Shown in pieces: positions 63,200 to 64,000 of a stretch of DNA of 64,000 bases. Origin of the DNA: Pseudomonas koreensis (lineage in GTDB: Bacteria; Pseudomonadota; Gammaproteobacteria; Pseudomonadales; Pseudomonadaceae); the NCBI RefSeq assembly GCF_025447595.1, contig NZ_JAOEJU010000001.1:558001-622000 (forward strand), in the 5' to 3' direction. The notes beneath the pieces were generated by a model. It was not told the DNA's origin. It ran no database searches and saw only the letters and a program-made list of their open reading frames with translations. Each line of letters begins with the position of its first letter. The first letter of the stretch is position 1. Both the position numbers and the translations under genes were made by a program.

Positions 63200-64000
63200 A
63201 TGACTTCCCAGAAGAAACCGTCGCGCAAGAAAGCCGCTACCGCAGAGTCCAGCCCGGTGTTCCGTTCCCGGGAGGAGCGTATGGCCCGCGGAAAGCAGCT
63301 TCGCAAACAGATTCCCCGCGAATCCCATGCCGAATGGAAATCGCCGGGGCGACAGCGGGACGTGATCGCCATTCTTGGCAAGTCCAACCGTGACCGGTTG
63401 AGCGAGCTGGTGCCTATCCGCTATGGCCGAATGTTGCGCAGCCCGTTCACCTTTCTGCGCGGTTCTGCTGCCCTGATGGCGCATGATTTGGCCAAAGGGC
63501 CGAACATCGGCGTGTCGGTGCAGGCTTGCGGCGACTGCCATTTGCTCAACTTCGGGCTGTTCGCGACGCCTGAGCGCAATCTGATCTTCGACCTCAACGA
63601 CTTTGACGAAACCCTGCCTGCGCCCTGGGAGTGGGACATCAAACGGCTCGCGGCCAGTTTTGCGGTCGCTGCACGAGACGGCGGCGCTGCCGATGCCCGC
63701 GCCCGGGAAATCGCCGTCGCCTGCACTCGAGCGTATCGCGAACATCTGCGGGCCTACTCGAAAATGAGCCCGCTGGAGGTCTGGTACTCCCGGCTCGATG
63801 CACAGACGTTGCTGGACGAGTCACCCGATGAAAAAACCCGCAAGTTCCGCCAGCAATTGTTCGACCGGGCTCGCGAACGGGTGATGGAAAGCGTCTTCCC
63901 GAAAATTGCCGAGCAAGTGGCCGGGCAACCGCGAATCGTCGACCAGCCGCCGGTGATCCAGCATGTGCCGGAGCCGCATTTCATGGAGCGTGTGCGCAAG
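63200..64000 (+). CDS. DUF2252 protein (partial, 3' end outside window)
   Basis: 267 codons are open to the window edge from ATG 63200. A basic start (TSQKKPSRKKAATAE) leads to a kinase-like DUF2252 domain: RYGRMLRSPFTFLRGSAALMA, CGDCHLLNFGLF and FDLNDFDETLPAPWEWDIKRLA (about residues 78-160). The GDCHLxNFG and FDxNDFD motifs resemble the catalytic loops of aminoglycoside-phosphotransferase-like kinases, but the family has no agreed substrate. AGGGGTG lies 12 bases upstream of the ATG. Divergent from the OprD gene across 199 bases. Confidence 0.85.
   Translation, partial: MTSQKKPSRKKAATAESSPVFRSREERMARGKQLRKQIPRESHAEWKSPGRQRDVIAILGKSNRDRLSELVPIRYGRMLRSPFTFLRGSAALMAHDLAKGPNIGVSVQACGDCHLLNFGLFATPERNLIFDLNDFDETLPAPWEWDIKRLAASFAVAARDGGAADARAREIAVACTRAYREHLRAYSKMSPLEVWYSRLDAQTLLDESPDEKTRKFRQQLFDRARERVMESVFPKIAEQVAGQPRIVDQPPVIQHVPEPHFMERVRK

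Noticed and set aside
59941..63200. Genomic island bounded by tRNA-Sec repeats
   Set aside because: No copy of the tRNA 3' end was found downstream within the window and there is no integrase, so only a single odd gene beside selC can be claimed.
1..64000. CRISPR array, prophage or insertion sequence
   Set aside because: No spaced direct repeats, transposase, integrase or phage structural gene was recognised. The only repeats are REP doublets.

Overview
The window is chromosomal DNA of a Pseudomonas, most likely of the P. fluorescens group. The evidence is the high GC content, a MexS-MexT-MexEF-OprN efflux locus in P. aeruginosa order, an AprA/AprI/AprDEF protease and type I secretion cluster followed by two subtilase autotransporters and family I.3 lipases (the arrangement known from milk-spoilage P. 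fluorescens), GTGGGAGCGAGC-type REP elements, and Pseudomonas-type DUF1652 and OprD proteins. The species is inferred from content only.

Layout. 0-1.2 kb: end of a DUF1656/HlyD (AaeA-like) efflux operon. 1.2-10.6 kb: mexEF-oprN with mexT and the divergent mexS, and two small zinc-ribbon membrane proteins inserted between mexT and mexE. 11-14 kb: an unrecognised protein and a MocR-like regulator with an altered cofactor site. 14-20 kb: phosphoglucomutase, pirin, an SF1 helicase with a glycine-every-fourth-residue segment, and a DUF1652 protein. 19.8-23.6 kb: an AraC regulator fused to an NTF2-like domain, followed by a polyamine-type oxidase, a cupin and a PotF/SpuD-like binding protein. 24-40.7 kb: the exoenzyme cluster aprA-aprI-aprDEF-prtA-prtB-lipase-lipase. 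AprDEF should export AprA and both lipases, while the two subtilases carry their own beta-barrels. 40.9-50.3 kb: small envelope proteins, a FAN1 nuclease overlapping an Fe-S helicase/nuclease, a hybrid histidine kinase, a cation/proton antiporter and a PatB-like lyase. 50.6-60.0 kb: a selenocysteine locus with the three formate dehydrogenase subunits (in-frame UGA and SECIS), fdhE, a small basic protein, selA, selB and tRNA-Sec. 60-64 kb: a ComEC-like metallo-beta-lactamase-fold protein next to tRNA-Sec, an OprD porin, and the start of a DUF2252 protein.

How it fits together. The selenocysteine locus is nearly self-sufficient: enzyme, chaperone, Sec-tRNA synthesis, elongation factor and tRNA lie together, and only selD is missing from the window. 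The exoenzyme cluster pairs degradative enzymes with their exporter and a periplasmic inhibitor, and a perfect RsmA/RsmE-type motif covers the aprA ribosome binding site. The least explained items are the 11-14 kb pair, the metallo-beta-lactamase protein beside selC, the glycine-repeat helicase, the FAN1-helicase pair and a lipase that lacks the lid-1 segment. No CRISPR array, transposase or phage gene was seen.
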